NCBI RefSeq assembly: GCF_019279795.1 | Contig: NC_056745.1 | Location: 1,495,944,490 to 1,496,008,489 of the forward strand | Direction of reading: 5' to 3' | DNA: 64,000 nucleotides | Source of the DNA: Protopterus annectens | Lineage: Eukaryota > Chordata > Ceratodontiformes > Protopteridae | In this document: positions 46,762 through 59,130 of the stretch, one piece after another | Layout: each line of letters opens with the position of its first letter | Position numbering within the stretch: the first letter of the stretch is position 1 | Program-made: the position numbers and the translations under genes | The notes under the pieces: model-generated | Told to the model about the DNA's origin: nothing | What the model saw: only the letters and a program-made list of their open reading frames with translations | The model's database searches: none

Positions 46762-46764
<3 letters not shown>

Positions 46765-49452
46765 GAAAGCCCTCTGCGTAGGCACTGTTAGAACCATAGA
46801 AGCACCAGGATTATAACAGCTCATGCTGTCAGGTCATACATGAAAGTTACCATGAAACAAAGCCTAAATACACAAATCCAGCAAATATATATATATATAT
46901 ATATATATATCCTGATATGTGTTTGGCCAGGATTTTCATTCCTCCTTTAATTGTGGAATGCTTTGGTTTTCTTTTATGATGAAGACCTTATCATTTTAAT
47001 GGTTTTATTTCTTCTTTGTTTTGTTTCTTGATTCATTTAAGCCCTAGCGTCTAGTTCATCTGTTATTACAAAAGAAAAAACAACATTGACATCTTGTCTA
47101 TGAACTTAAGAGACAAGCTTTGCCCTTTCTTGAAGTTTTGGGAGAACATTCGAGGGCTGCAAAAGAAGATAAAAGATAAAAAATGATGCAGAAGCAGTAG
47201 TTTCAAAAGTGTCGATCCTTTCAGAGTTTCATTTGTAAGCCATTTCTTATCAGGCATTACTTCTTTCCTGTGTTGGTCTTGAAAAATAAGTGGACCTGAC
47301 TAGTTTACTGTTCTGACACCCCAGTTGTCTTGTTGAAAGTACAGTTTGTAAGTCAGAAATTGATTTCCCTACAACCTGTGAAAGTAGGAAGCCAATTTCA
47401 ACAATAATGTACGGGACCAGCTCATTATATGCTGTCGTTTTACGTGATCCTTTGGACCCAGCACAAATATATTCAATATAAGATAAGCTAATAATATTTA
47501 GAACATCAGCACTTAATACATTTTTAACAAATTAAATAAATGTTCTTTTTAAAATGTCATGAACTCCCAAATGAGATATCTTTGTACAGATGTCACTTTT
47601 AAAAGTTAATTAAAAGCACATTGTTTTGATGAGCACAGTTCACTTTGTTGCAATTAATCAACCATTAAGTTCTTTGTAACTGGATGTCAGATATTCCCTG
47701 AAGTAGCTTAGCTTCCATGTGCCATTAAATGTACAAGTCTCATTTAGATGTCCAGTGATATCAGCTTTCCAATTAAGAAACAACAACCTGTTCTTAGTCT
47801 TTCAGTTTTATCACAGCACGTTTAAGAAATAGCAGCATCTTACATTTTTGTTGCGGTCACAACTCTTTGTTGTAAGGGTAAAACAATATATTAATTGTAG
47901 CCATAAGGTAACATAATCAATTTCCTTTTTTTAGGAAAGAACTAATTTTTATGTGGAAAATTGTATGTACAGTATTTCCCCTTCCCTTTATTGTTAGAGC
48001 AGTGCATTTTGGCAGGCTAATCCTATAAATAGGATTTACCATGACAGTAACAGATAATTATACAAGTGTACTAGGTTTCTGTTTTGTGCATTGTTCAGAA
48101 GGCACACAGACAGAGTTCTATCACTGCCTATGATATTGTTAAATTGGTAGCCTAATTAGCAGAGAGGCAATGCTGATAGAGAAGACAGACTAGATAATAA
48201 CTCTGTCAGATGGCAGACAGCGTTTTTGCACTACCTCTCAACTCCATGGTATGTGTTGTACAGCTTGCAGGAAGTTATTAAATGGCATGGACAAACGGAG
48301 AGACTCCTTCAGCAGGGAATGCTCATAGAAGCACATGTACATTTCTTGCATCAACACAACTGAACACTAATTCCTATTTCTATTTACTGCAAAAATGGGG
48401 AAAATGGAATTGTTATTTCAAATTCAATCTCTTGGACTTAGCAGGTGACATCTTCAAGGAGTCTGATCTTTGCACAAACAAATTCTTATCTGAATTCTTC
48501 TTAGTCCACTAAAGTAAGAACATACTTTGTAGAAGGAATTACTTTATGACACTCTGGTAAAACATCAACAATGATGCAAGTAGAAAACTCACCTGATATC
48601 TGAGCCCACCTAAATTATAGTGATGTCGTACAGGTTCCCTAATGAAATGTTGGCAACTGACTGAAAAAAAGGCCAAAACCACGGGAGAAGAGTGAATCTC
48701 AAAAATTGTTCTTCTCCTTAAAACTTCCTTTTGCAGCAGGGGCAAGCACCCCATAGCCCCTAAACTTATATATACCAACTCCAAGATCACCATACTATGG
48801 AGAAAAGGCAATATTCAAGTGGTATCTCAGACTTCACATATACAAGTCTGTTATTTTGGCCATTTAGTCTCCATATTTCGGGATCCACTGGATCTCCACA
48901 TTTCAAATGGTCACCTTCCTACATGACCTAATAATTTTTATTTAATTATGTATTTTTGGAGAGGGACATTCTTGTGCACCTTGAAAGCCATTTTTATTGA
49001 CCCTGTTGTCTTCTGTAATATTCAGGTGGAGCAAGGGTTAGGGTAGTGAAAAATATTCCTTTAAAGAACAACCTGTCATTTGGCATCAGATCATGTGATT
49101 ATAGGTTTCCTTTCTGGGCTTGATACTGCTTAACTGCTGGAAGTTTGAAACAGTTCATGGCATATGTTGATGTCTCTGTTTATGGTATACATGTTATGAC
49201 TGATTGTTATACATTTTATATAAAGGTCTTGATGATATAGACAAAATTTAGGCAGGTGCGAATAAAACTCTTGTTGAACTAGATTTTAGGGAATAACAAG
49301 ACAGATACCAGCTTGTGGGGAAATTCATCATATACACCATGTAGTTAAATACCAACAAGGTGAGCTGAACATTTTATACAAAATAAGTAGACAAGGGCAA
49401 GAAAAGTGTGTTGTAATAATTTATGAATGACAGAGCAACATTAAGGTGGTGT
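46762..49452. other. No recognised feature
   Basis: About 2.7 kb with a short TA run at 46,886-46,911. Frames are below 95 residues, with no recognised protein, RNA gene or mobile element. Candidate unique sequence. Confidence 0.45.
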
Positions 49453-49564
49453 ATAATTAGATATGACAGAGTTCCTGTGCACAACTAGATATGACTGAGT
49501 TCCTGTGCACAACTAGATATGACTGAGTTCCTGTGCACAATTAGATATGACTGAGTTCCTGTGC
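49453..49564. repeat. 28-bp minisatellite, 4 copies
   Basis: Unit ACAACTAGATATGACTGAGT followed by TCCTGTGC, four times in 112 bp. Confidence 0.93.
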
Positions 49565-49594
49565 TTTAATGAAAACGTTTAATGCAATATGGTA

Positions 49595-49700
49595 GAAGGT
49601 TCATTGGTTCATAGGTTCATAGGTTGGTACTAGGCTATCGGCCCTAAGGCCTATGCAAGCTTAGCCATAACAATTCCCTGAAAATTTTTTCCCACAATAT
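49595..49700 (-). mobile_element. CR1 3' end fragment (copy 9)
   Basis: Minus strand: GGGAATTGTTATGGCTAAGC, GGCCTTAGGGCCGATAGCC and TAGTACCAACC, then CTATGAAC 8-mers. It is nearly identical to the tail of copy 1. Only about 100 bp is present, an extreme 5' truncation. Confidence 0.85.
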
Positions 49701-50365
49701 TCAGTGTGAAATGCCTGTAAATCAGCTCCCTGTTGTAATTTGAAATATTTGTCATTTAAAGGAACCAACAAAGCACTGTCTTACTCCATCAGAGATATCG
49801 TACCAGATTTTGGCTGTTTTTGAGGGTCAGCATTGTTGTTTGATATAAGAAGAATTAGCCTGGGCTTGCCGAAAACCTACAGTGGAAAGTTATACAACAC
49901 TATATCTGCTCATTACTGCTCTCTGCTGCATGACTGTAGTACTACTACAAGATATTAATAAATATTTCTTTATTTGGTTATTATGGTCCAAACAGAGGAC
50001 GTGCTTTCTCAGATAACAGCATAACATTGCTGTCATTGACTAAACACCTAGTAAGATGTGTATGCTTACTAAAGAGATTTACCAGTATGTGCACAAATGT
50101 AGACTTACGTAACTTTTACTGTCATCCTTACCTTTTCCTTTTAGTTTAACTTGCTCTCAGAACTCTCTACTAATTACAATAAAGGCATTACAGGGCTGCT
50201 ACTTGTCCAGAGTGGTTGACAGATGCATGATATAGTATAAAAACTATGAAACGAAATGAACGACCAAGCACCAGATACCTCGATAGCAGCTAATAACAAA
50301 AGACAAAATACTTCCAAAAAGGCTGCTGAGGCAAGATTCCAGTGTCACTTTTGTATAAAAAATAA
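49701..50365. other. No recognised feature
   Basis: AT-rich sequence between the CR1 tail and the Penelope-like element. Nothing recognised. Confidence 0.4.
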
Positions 50366-50591
50366 TAAAAAATACCAGGAATTAAATGAGTAGTACCACT
50401 TTATTACTTTACACTAGTGCTTTCACAAATGCTTCATCAGGTGTAACTCAAATACAAAAACACACACCTTATATCCACTTCTGAAACAGTCACATGATCA
50501 GAAGCAATTAACATTTAAAGATATACAATAAAATGAAAAATACATAATAAGAAAAAAATATTAAAAAATGTATAAAAAAATGTATCAAAAA

Positions 50592-50662
<71 letters not shown>

Positions 50663-50742
50663 AAACAAATGCATGAAAATTACAAAAAACTATAAAGTTA
50701 TAAAAAGTACCTATGAAATATAAAACTACATAAAAACACAAT

Positions 50743-51237
50743 CTATCTATAAAGGGCTCTTTTACCTAACACTGGTTTCAAAGGAACATGGTCATTGAGT
50801 CCATGCCCAAAATTAGCCCTTAACATCACAATCCATTTTGCTTCCATCTCTTCTGTCCTAGACCTAATATCACCTATTCTAACACTCTCATGGGTCCTGG
50901 ACACAACAGTAAATAAAAATTTATGCTGTCCACCTACTAACTTCACATGCTTAGCTAGAGCATTGGTATCACTGCCTTTACCTATATGGTATATGTGCTC
51001 TCTAAATCTATCCTTAAGAGTGCAGTCTGTCTTGCCTATGTAGAAACATTTGCATAATACGCATACTGCTAAATAGACTACATGCATGGTTTCGCAGTTA
51101 GCTTGTACTCTAATATCATATATTTTACCCGTGTCTGGATGTACAAAAGATGTCTCTTCACCAATGTGTCTACACTGTGCACATTTACCACATGGTTTAG
51201 TGCCAAAGGGAGCATTTGTGATTTTCCTCTTTAACAT
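50743..51237 (-). pseudogene. Penelope-like GIY-YIG endonuclease domain
   Basis: This domain nicks DNA for integration in Penelope-like elements. The 164 residues show a Cys cluster CGKCAQC at residues ~17-23, then HVVYLAVC (GIY-equivalent strand) and CFYIGKT (YIG). LKDRFREHIYHI with the conserved Arg follows, and a late Glu in EEMEAKWI. The CCHC-like cluster before GIY-YIG is typical of this family. The domain looks intact, but it is joined to the upstream part only through a frameshift. Alternatives such as UvrC-like nucleases are unlikely given the neighbouring post-RT region. Confidence 0.82.
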
Positions 51238-51757
51238 TACATAACCTCCTTTTTAAATTCTTTCTATTTTTAAAAATATATTGAGGTTTAAGTCCTATTA
51301 TATTACTAATCTGTGGATCAGTCAATAATATGCCCCAATGCTGATTGATAATATTTGTATATTTAAAAACATCCCTTGAGTATGGTATACATACTTTGAT
51401 TTTATCTGCTTTACTGTTAATCTCTCTAGACTGCCTCTTTGAGAAATATGGCTTAGCTCTAGAATCTCTCAAATGAGTGACATGGGCTGCACTTTGTTCA
51501 ACAAATCCTCGATCATAGCCTCTCTCAACAAGTTCACTAATAGTTCTGGATTTCTGTTCTTGAAAATCTTCATTCCTCACATTCAACCTAGAGGCTCTAT
51601 AAAACTGATTCTGCACCACATTCCTAAAAATATAGTTAGGGTGCATACTACCTCTAAAGAGAAGACTATTGACATGACACTCCTTTCTATACAATCTAGT
51701 GGAGATAGTGCCATTAATATTGCTACTAGCCTCAGTTATCTTAAATTGCTTATGCAA
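51197..51757 (-). pseudogene. Penelope-like ORF, post-RT region
   Basis: The 186 residues correspond to the segment between RT thumb and endonuclease: FRGSMHPNYIF, LVERGYDRGFVEQSA, INQHWGILLTDPQI and KPQYIFKNRKNLKRRL. The last two are characteristic, as family members have a His-Trp-x-Ile-Leu...Asp block and a P..IFR.-NLKD.L block. A frameshift at about 51,240 separates it from the endonuclease frame. The first Met is internal, not a true start. Confidence 0.78.
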
Positions 51758-51760
51758 TCA

Positions 51761-52689
51761 GCTCAAAGGTGTGAGATAGCAGTAATAGAATCTATTAAAG
51801 AAAAATATGTGCATCTGAGTAAGAAATATCCTTTTAAAACATTTCAGTAATTTTCAAAATCCTCCCAGTGACAACAGAATCCATACTAGAACTTAAAATA
51901 TAGCCCTGAATCCTACTGATTTCACAGGAACTTTCCGTGATACTGACAGGCGTGTTAAAGTCTTTACCTTCTGCATTTAATGTCTGTCTTTGCATTGTTG
52001 AGCCTCATTTTGAATGTTCAGAAATATTTAGAAATTATACATTATATTCCAAATTGTTAGATGGTATACATATTGTAGAGGGAATTTCAACTAACAACAT
52101 TAATTATCATCAAATCAGGGTGTGACAAAGGAGACTGCAGAAACTCCTACATAAACTAATAATGGTATGAATGAGTGGGAAAAGAAACATGATATGTTGA
52201 TGATTTTTTTATTATGTAGGATCGGAATCTAAAAAAGTTAAATGAATTTTTTTGGCATATTTCCACTACTCTCTTCTTGAGATTTCTATCTAAGTGGTCA
52301 GCTGACTGCATTAATTTCATCTATATTAAGTAATTAAGGAATACATTTCAATGCATTTTCTTCTACTGTGTTTTGCTAATTCACTAACCAAATTATTTTG
52401 TTGAAAAAAAATGTGATAAAGGGACAGTCTGAGTGACTACCAAGTTGGTCTTTAATGACAATACATAATTACAGGAACTTCAAAGTGCTTACACTTTTGA
52501 AAACAGGGATGATCACATGCATTTGGTTAATACTATTGCTAATAATGTTATTTTTCATTGCAAATATAGATTTATACCAATTTTAAAATATACATTAACT
52601 CATTACATCTGAGTGACACAAATGTAATTGTTACTGTGTTTACTGTGACTTATAAAATTCTGTTTAAGACCTAGAATTTAAAAAATACT
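51761..52689. other. No recognised feature
   Basis: AT-rich. The small plus-strand frames at 51,473-51,850 and 51,937-52,125 lack a recognisable domain; the first overlaps the Penelope-like ORF antisense. Confidence 0.4.
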
Positions 52690-52931
52690 TCTTCTGGCTT
52701 TTTCCCGGTTAGGGGTTATCACAGCGGATGACCTGTCCGCTTATGATTGACAGTGGAGTTTTATGGTGTCGAGTTGCCAGCCCGGCGCCCAACCTTCCAA
52801 AGAAGGCACACACACACTCACTCCTAAGGCCAATTTAGAATGTCTAATCCACCTACAGCATGTCTTTGGGATGTGGGAGGAAACCGGAGCACCTGGAGGA
52901 AACCCACGCGACCACAGGGAGGGCATGCAGT
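52690..52931 (-). mobile_element. V-SINE, 5'-truncated, minus strand
   Basis: On the minus strand: the V-domain (GCATGCCCTCCCTGTGGTCG, GGTTTCCTCCAGGTGCTCCG, TTTCCTCCCACATCCCAAAG), then AAATTGGCCTTAGGAGTGAG, GGGCGCCGGGCTGGCAAC, and the tail ACCCCTAACCGGGAAAAAGC. It has the best-preserved middle and tail region in the window but lacks the tRNA head. Confidence 0.85.
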
Positions 52932-52932
52932 G

Positions 52933-53290
52933 ATAGTTCAATCAGGAAACTAGTCCAGAACACAGTGCAAATTTAATCAGGATACTGTTCTCCAGATCAC
53001 AGTGAGAGTTTAATCAGGATACAGTTTTCCAGAATATCAGATGACTGTAGAGTACAAATCACAGCGACAGTTTAATCAGGTTACCATGCTCCAGATCACA
53101 GTGTGAGTTTAATCAGGACAGTGTGATCCAGATCATAGTGTGAGTTTAATCAGGATAGTGTGATCCACAGTATCAGGTGAATATAGAGGACAAACCACAG
53201 TGAGAGTTTATTCAGGACACTGCGGTCCAGAATATTGGGGGACTATAGAGACCAGATCACAGTTAGATTTCAATCAGGATCCAGACTATC
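52933..53290. repeat. Degenerate ~39-bp minisatellite with longer insert units
   Basis: About nine diverged units of the form GAGTTTAATCAGGATA(C/G)TG, then (T/G)TCCAGATCACAGT. Some carry an extra ~30-bp segment (ATATCAGGTGAATATAGAGG type) that recurs at 53,018, 53,180 and 53,232. Confidence 0.8.
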
Positions 53291-53870
53291 ACATGCCACA
53301 GAAATTAAGCAGGAGTAACACAGAATAAAAGCACTAACCTCTAATCATTAGGAAATTGTTTTCTATTAGATTTATTACTATTATGATGAGAGCAGTCTTA
53401 GTACAATTTGATTATTGTTGGTTAAATGGGTTCCATATAATGAGCTTATTGAAAGTTATAATGGATTCTCACTGAGACTGTTGACAGTAAATTTGGATTA
53501 AAGTCAACTATAAATAACTTTCTTGATAAGATCACCCCTAAAATGAAGTGAAATAATTATATTGATTCCACGGATCCACAAATAGTCCTTTGAGCACTGG
53601 AAAAACTGAAGAGTCCTTAAATAGCAAAGGAGGAATCCCAGTCCTCCGGAATTATACAAAATGCACTAAATGATTTGTCATGGTGTTAATACGGAGCTCT
53701 CCTTTACTACTGTTATATGTGATGCTGGGTACTTCAAAAGGTTTCAAAGAGACTGGACAATACATCTGTATGGCTAAAACATATTTAACATTCAAAGGTG
53801 TAAATACTAATGTATAAGTTTACAGAACAACAAACAAAATGAAAACTTATGAAATATTAAGAAAGGTTTA
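53291..53870. other. No recognised feature
   Basis: Nothing recognised between the minisatellite and the L2. Confidence 0.4.
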
Positions 53871-53874
53871 TAAA

Positions 53875-55915
53875 AAAACTTTTGTCCAAACTTAAACCTT
53901 GCTCTAACGCTCCCGACAATATTCCCTCTTCCTTCCTAAAATATGCTGCTGATGGTATTGCTCTCCCAATCAGCATCATTATCAACCAATCCATAAAAGA
54001 ATCATACCTCCCCAAACTCTAGCGCTCAGCTTATATTCTTCCTCTTCATAAAGGAGGCAAAAATACCAGCATCTCAAACTTTCACCCCATTGCTTTGCTC
54101 TCACCAATCTCCAAGATCCTAGAAAAATACATCCACCTCCAACTTATACCTTTCTTTACCCAAAACTATCTTTTCAGTCCTACCCAGCATGGCTTCTGTC
54201 CAGGCCATAGCACAATAACCGCTCTACTCTCTTTCTTAGAAACTGTCAATGAAGTCCGAGATTCAGGGCACTTAGTTTCTACTGTTTTACTCGATCTGTC
54301 TAAAGCCTTGGATACTGTTTCCCACAAGCACCTTCTCTGTCATCTCTCAAACCTTAATCTCTCACATAATGCTTTATCCTGGTTCTCCAGCTTTCTATCA
54401 GACAGATCACAGGCAGTCAAATGGAAGAACTCCATCCCTTCCTTCCTACCTACCTCAACTGGCGTACCACAGGGATCCATCCTTGGGCCAATGCTTTTTA
54501 ACATCTTTATCAATAACTTTCACACTGCTATTCCTGATGCAAAATTTATTCAGTACGCAGATGATTCAACCTTAGTCTGCTCTGCCTCAAACATCTCTAA
54601 ATTGCTGACTAAAACCCAAACTGCCTTCTTAACAACTGAAAACTGGATGTGCCAAAACCACCTCTCTCTCAATGCAAATAAATCAAAGATTCTACTATTC
54701 CCTCCCACAAACACCCTCACCTATGACAAAAACAACTTCAAAGTCTATAGTCAAACCAACTCACCTATAGAAGTGGTCCCCTCTGCCAAACTACTTGGCA
54801 TTACTGTTGATGAACACCTCAAGTTTGATATTCACATTCAACAAAATATTAAGAAACCCCACCAAAAGCTAGGTATGCTGTATAGGAATAATCTCTTTCT
54901 CTCCAAATCTACCAGGCAAACTCTGGCCTCAACTTATCCTCTTCCTTCCTTATTATATGGAGCCCCTCTCCTAACCAACCTGTCCTCCTCTATCACCTCT
55001 AAACTAGAAAACTGCTACAACAAAATCTCTAAATTTGCCTCTAAATCTAAAAATACCACCCATCACTGCCTAACCCTACAATCCCTGAATTGGCTTGAAC
55101 TCCCAAACTACCTAGACTATCTCCAACTCACTATTGCACATAGACTCATATTTCACCCAATAAAATGTCCCACACTAACTAACATCCTTCCCTCTTATAC
55201 ACCCAACAGAGCTCTCAGATCTGAAAATCAGAACTTAATTACTATCCATAAACCTAAATGTCCTGCTGGCCAACTTATCCTATCTTTCTCACTAGGCAAA
55301 AAATGGAATTCCCTTCCTTCCACACTAACAACCATACCAAACTCAGAAAACTTCAAAACCCAACTATTCAAACACCTGTCCACTAAATGGAAATGCACCT
55401 GCCTTCACCCAACCTAATCCAAGAGGGTTCACGCTCTGGTTCCCAAGCTCTACAACTCTCATAGTTATCTTCCAATGAGCCTATCTAAGCTCTCAACAAT
55501 TTCTATAGTTTCTCTCTCTTTAAGCTATCAACAAATCCTACATCTACTCTCACACAGCCCAATCCTTGTAAGTATTGTAAACAGCATTCTACTTCTGATG
55601 TGTGTATGTAAACTGTATTTACGTTTTCTTAAAGGGTTTGTATGTAAACTGTTTCCAAACCTAACACATTCTGTTTTCCTCAAATGAAACTGTATGATCC
55701 CTAACTTCAAGCTTATTGAATTTGTTAACTATGCATGATATTGAATGCATTTATGTGTAACTGTTCTACATAATGTTATCTTTAATATTAACTATCAGTT
55801 GTATCTAAATTGTATAATGCATCTTGAAGCTTTTCTCCCCGGGCCTCCACTGAAAATGGGTCAGTTCAGCTCAGTGGACTTCCCCGGTAATCAAACTGCA
55901 AATAAATAAATATTA
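53875..55915 (+). mobile_element. L2-type LINE, 5'-truncated
   Basis: Starts within the RT N-terminal region (KLKPCSNAPDNIPSSFLKYA), which has one in-frame stop (TAG at about 54,020 replacing Trp), then the long RT ORF and a 3' UTR. The tail AGCTTTTCTCCCCGGGCCTC, CACTGAAAATGGGTCAG and CCCCGGTAATCAAA ends in AAATAAATAAATA at 55,915. It is the best L2 in the window and the reference for the split copy at 19.8-23.0 kb. Confidence 0.9.
54095..55417 (+). pseudogene. L2 reverse transcriptase
   Basis: The 440 residues read LSPISKILEKYIHLQL, TQHGFCPGHSTITALLSFLE, LLDLSKALDTVSHKHLL (motif A; Asp kept), TGVPQGSILGPMLFNIFIN (motif B), QYADDSTLV (motif C; both Asp kept) and KLLGITVDEHL. A thumb and a C-terminal LFKHLSTKWKC follow. 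The order and wording match L2-clade RTs. The catalytic residues are intact, but the endonuclease and the start of the RT are missing and a stop lies just upstream, so it is scored as a pseudogene. The first Met is internal. Confidence 0.88.
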
Positions 55916-58040
55916 TTAAAGCAGTTCCTACCAGCAATGCCTGACATAGGGTCCTTACTTACATGTGCTAACTCTGAGACTGCAGTACCTTGGAATAAAT
56001 GCAATTCTCCCTCTTGGAGTTATTGAACACTCAATATTATCATGTAAGAAACCTAAACATTTCTGAGTGTTGAACATGTGTGCATCAGACGTCTTCCTAG
56101 TTTACAAACTATACACACTGCTTTAGCCGTAACTGTTTCTATCTTGTACTTCAGATTATTTGTTAAGATTGCTGCATTATTAGGAAATTATTTATTTCAA
56201 CTTGTAATGCTTATGTTTTACTTTACAAACCCAAATACTTGTGTTATCAGTAATTTTTGAATTAGTACGTCATACATTTCTTTGAGTAGGTATATCTGCA
56301 CATATATTACCATGTGCAAGGACTAAAGGGATTAAAGGAAGTGACTTAGCATAAACAGAAAAGGGTAGTTAGACTAGACAAAAAAAGGGAGTGTGGGACA
56401 ATATAGGATTCAGAGGTAAGACAAACAAAAATTTATCTCTGTATGCTCATTAGAAACCAGTGTTTGCTGCAAAAAATGGAAGTCGTGGGTGTGAAAGCAT
56501 AAAAATAGCATTATTTTTATTTCTAAGCCCAAGTATTCGAATGGATGGTGTAATTATTTTTAACCCCAAGAAAATTGATTGAGTGTTACAATTTCATGAA
56601 TATGGGAATATAAGGGGCAACTCTTCCTGGAAATGGTGTCCCAAAAGTTATTTTCAATACCATGTGGAAATGTATGCTCAGAATTTTGTTAGTCACTGCA
56701 TGCATGTGTGTTGTGCGTGTGTATATGAGCAAGGCAAGATCCTGGAAAACTTCCTTCAAAAAAGAAAAAAAAACTACTGCCAGTTGCATTAATATTACAG
56801 TGACATTTCAGATGGATTACGAACCCCAAAATAATTGTGAGTGTTGCAGATAAGACAGATCTTGGCTATTATCAAATATGTTCCATAATCATAACAGATA
56901 ATTTACTTTTTAGAACACCTATTTTCAATGTTTGTTGTAAATTTGCTTTAAATGAAGAGAACATTTCATTTATAATTTAAACAGCAAGCAAATGGGATTA
57001 TTGGTTTGTCCGAGGCAGGATCTCAGACATAAAAGAATGCCTGTATTCATGGGAAACCAAATGCTGAGCTCTACTGCGTATGTGGGATGATCTGAATTGA
57101 TGGTACAAGCCACCTATAAATTCCATCTCCTTTGAACTCCTGTGCAGCTGACAGGAATGCAGAATGGAAACTGTAAAAAGCAGAATGATTAATTAATGGA
57201 AGGATTCATTTAAGACACGTCTTTATTCTTATACTGTTTGTGACAAAGAAACAGGGATCATATTATGAAATATGTGAAAGTTCTAAAAGAAAAAAGGAAT
57301 TGAACCTTGGATGTCAGTGTTCCAAGATTGTGGATTTCAGCTTTACTTCCAAATATAATCTCTAGTGCATATCTACTCTCTCTCTCTCTCTCAACTATTT
57401 TCCATTACTCTGATGCACATTGCATGACTTGCACATGGCCCAAAGCCAACCTGTTTTTACTGCTGTCTATTCTTCTGGTATATTTTTAAAGAATTCCCTG
57501 TGATTTACAGGACTTTTCATAAAGCAGTATTTATGTGCTTTTTGGACAGATGCCCACTCTTTTATGAAATAAGATCATGAACATTATCTAATAAAATAAC
57601 TAAATATGTATTCCATATACTCACTTACACAATATTTGTGTAACCAGCTATGAAGCACAATGGATCAGAAGATTATGACACGGATCAACAAAGTAAAATA
57701 TGCAGTTAGCTTTACTCCCTTCGTAGCTGTTGTGTTTCCACAGACTTAAAACAATCCCTGTTAAGTCATGGAAACTATCTTGTAAGTTTCTTCTGCTTAA
57801 TGAATATGCAAAACTACTAATTACTGTATATGAAATATAAAATAAGATGGCGAGAGACTTAATTACTGAGGATAACAAGAGTTAACAGTCTTGAGGTATT
57901 TTTACTGTCTGTACTCTAAGCTTTCACCTAAACTAGAACAATGCATACTGATCCCACAAAAATAATAGACTAGGGGCTGCACACTGGGAACTAGTCACTA
58001 AACTCCCCACTGCAGTGTTCTTTGTACTCTGGCTGTCTTT
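55916..58040. other. No recognised feature
   Basis: About 2.1 kb of AT-rich sequence with a short (TC)n at 57,371-57,391. No recognised coding or repeat feature. Confidence 0.45.
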
Positions 58041-59130
58041 TGGTAAGCACCTGCCATTGTACAGAAGCAGCTTTTTTGACGGTCTAACTGTTTGACAGGA
58101 CTGGGCAGCGCAGAGTATTGTTATTGTGCTTTTCCATTATTTTACTTTTAACTTTGTATTTATTTATTTTTTTAATTTTTTGCCTCTTTGCAACAGCCAG
58201 CCAGCTGCAGCTAGTGCTTGTCCTTGGTCTGGGATGCAATGTCAGGAGTCATTTCTGACCTCCTAGTCCTACTCTGATCCTTTTTTTTCATTTAAGAGAG
58301 GATATTGAGGCATCCCACTGAAACATTTTACTTATTTTTTTTTTCTTTCATGTCCTGTACATTCGCAGCACCCCTTCCTACCAACTACTCAATGAAATAA
58401 GGCCATTAAAGTGTGCCTCTCTATTTATAAGCTTAGGATGCATATTCTCAGTGTCATCTTAGGCTAAAGACCCCCCTTCCTCCGTAATAGATAAGCCAGT
58501 ACAATATCGCTTTTTCTTTACTTCCCCCCAGAAACTCTTACTGTTTTTCTTGCTGTTGTCATTTTTCTCCTGGTCCTCTTATAGAAAACAGAGTAAGGAA
58601 GCATAAGGGTCTCGTACAGTAATATTGTCTTGATCTGCATATTTGTTGAACACACCTGAACAGCCCAAAGTGTTGTGCTATCCATTTATTTATTTTTAAT
58701 GTCCTTTCTTTTTTCATTCTTTTTTGCATGTCATTTCCACCTGATTGCTAATGGCAGGAAAGCATTTAAAGTGAGATCTCATAAACTATGACTGCTTAGG
58801 TCAGTGCGACTGTTTGACAGACCTGAGCAAGGCAGATTGTTGTACCTTACCTTTGTTTTACTTTTAGCTTATTTTATTTTATTGTGTGTGCACTGTTGTA
58901 GTTTTTTCCTAGTACCTGGTGGCTGAAAACATTGTAGGGGAGCATATAAAAGGAGCTTTCATCTGGGAAACCTGCACTAGACTGCATCTCCTGTAACAAC
59001 AAGTTGTAGAACAACTTCTTTTCATTAGAATTTGCTGTTTTACATATTGATTGAGGCTTGTGGTTTTCAGAAGCTGAAGAAGATGCAAAAGGTGAGGTCT
59101 CCTTCTGTTTTTACCTTCTTGTAATCCTTT
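58041..59130. repeat. Two diverged copies of an unknown repeat
   Basis: (A/G)CTGTTTGACAG(G/A)(A/C)CTG, (A/G)GCA(G/A)..CAGA.TATTGTT-type and TTTTACTTTTA blocks occur near 58,085-58,150 and again near 58,808-58,870, about 722 bp apart. AAGTG(T/A)G near ATTAAAG/TTTAAAG precedes the second. This may be a decayed repeat or an old LINE 5' UTR. I cannot name it. Confidence 0.35.

Larger units (their letters stand above)
50370..51760 (-). mobile_element. Penelope-like element, 3' part (copy 2)
   Basis: On the minus strand the C-terminal part of a Penelope-like ORF (51,757-50,743) is followed by a ~370-bp 3' region. That region contains a TA microsatellite (50,596-50,655) and a CACCTGATGAAGCATTTGTG and GAAAGCACTAGTG motif at 50,408-50,443. 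The RT core is absent, so the copy is 5'-truncated near 51,760. Confidence 0.82.

Noticed and set aside
46107-46824. Open frames of more than 200 residues rich in Cys and Val
   Set aside because: They are translations of a (CA)n microsatellite; length and composition come from the repeat.
50743-51237. Host GIY-YIG nuclease (SLX1-like)
   Set aside because: The upstream HW-x-IL and IF-x-NLK blocks and the Cys cluster place it in a Penelope-like element.
51937-52125. Small plus-strand ORF beside the Penelope-like fragment
   Set aside because: No domain, no homologous copy in the window, length within chance expectation.
52690-52931. tRNA gene or host regulatory element suggested by the strongly conserved block
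   Set aside because: The block is the central domain of a V-SINE and is repeated elsewhere in the window.
53875-55417. Host gene with a 440-residue ORF
   Set aside because: All recognisable motifs are L2 RT motifs and the ORF ends in an L2 3' UTR and tail.
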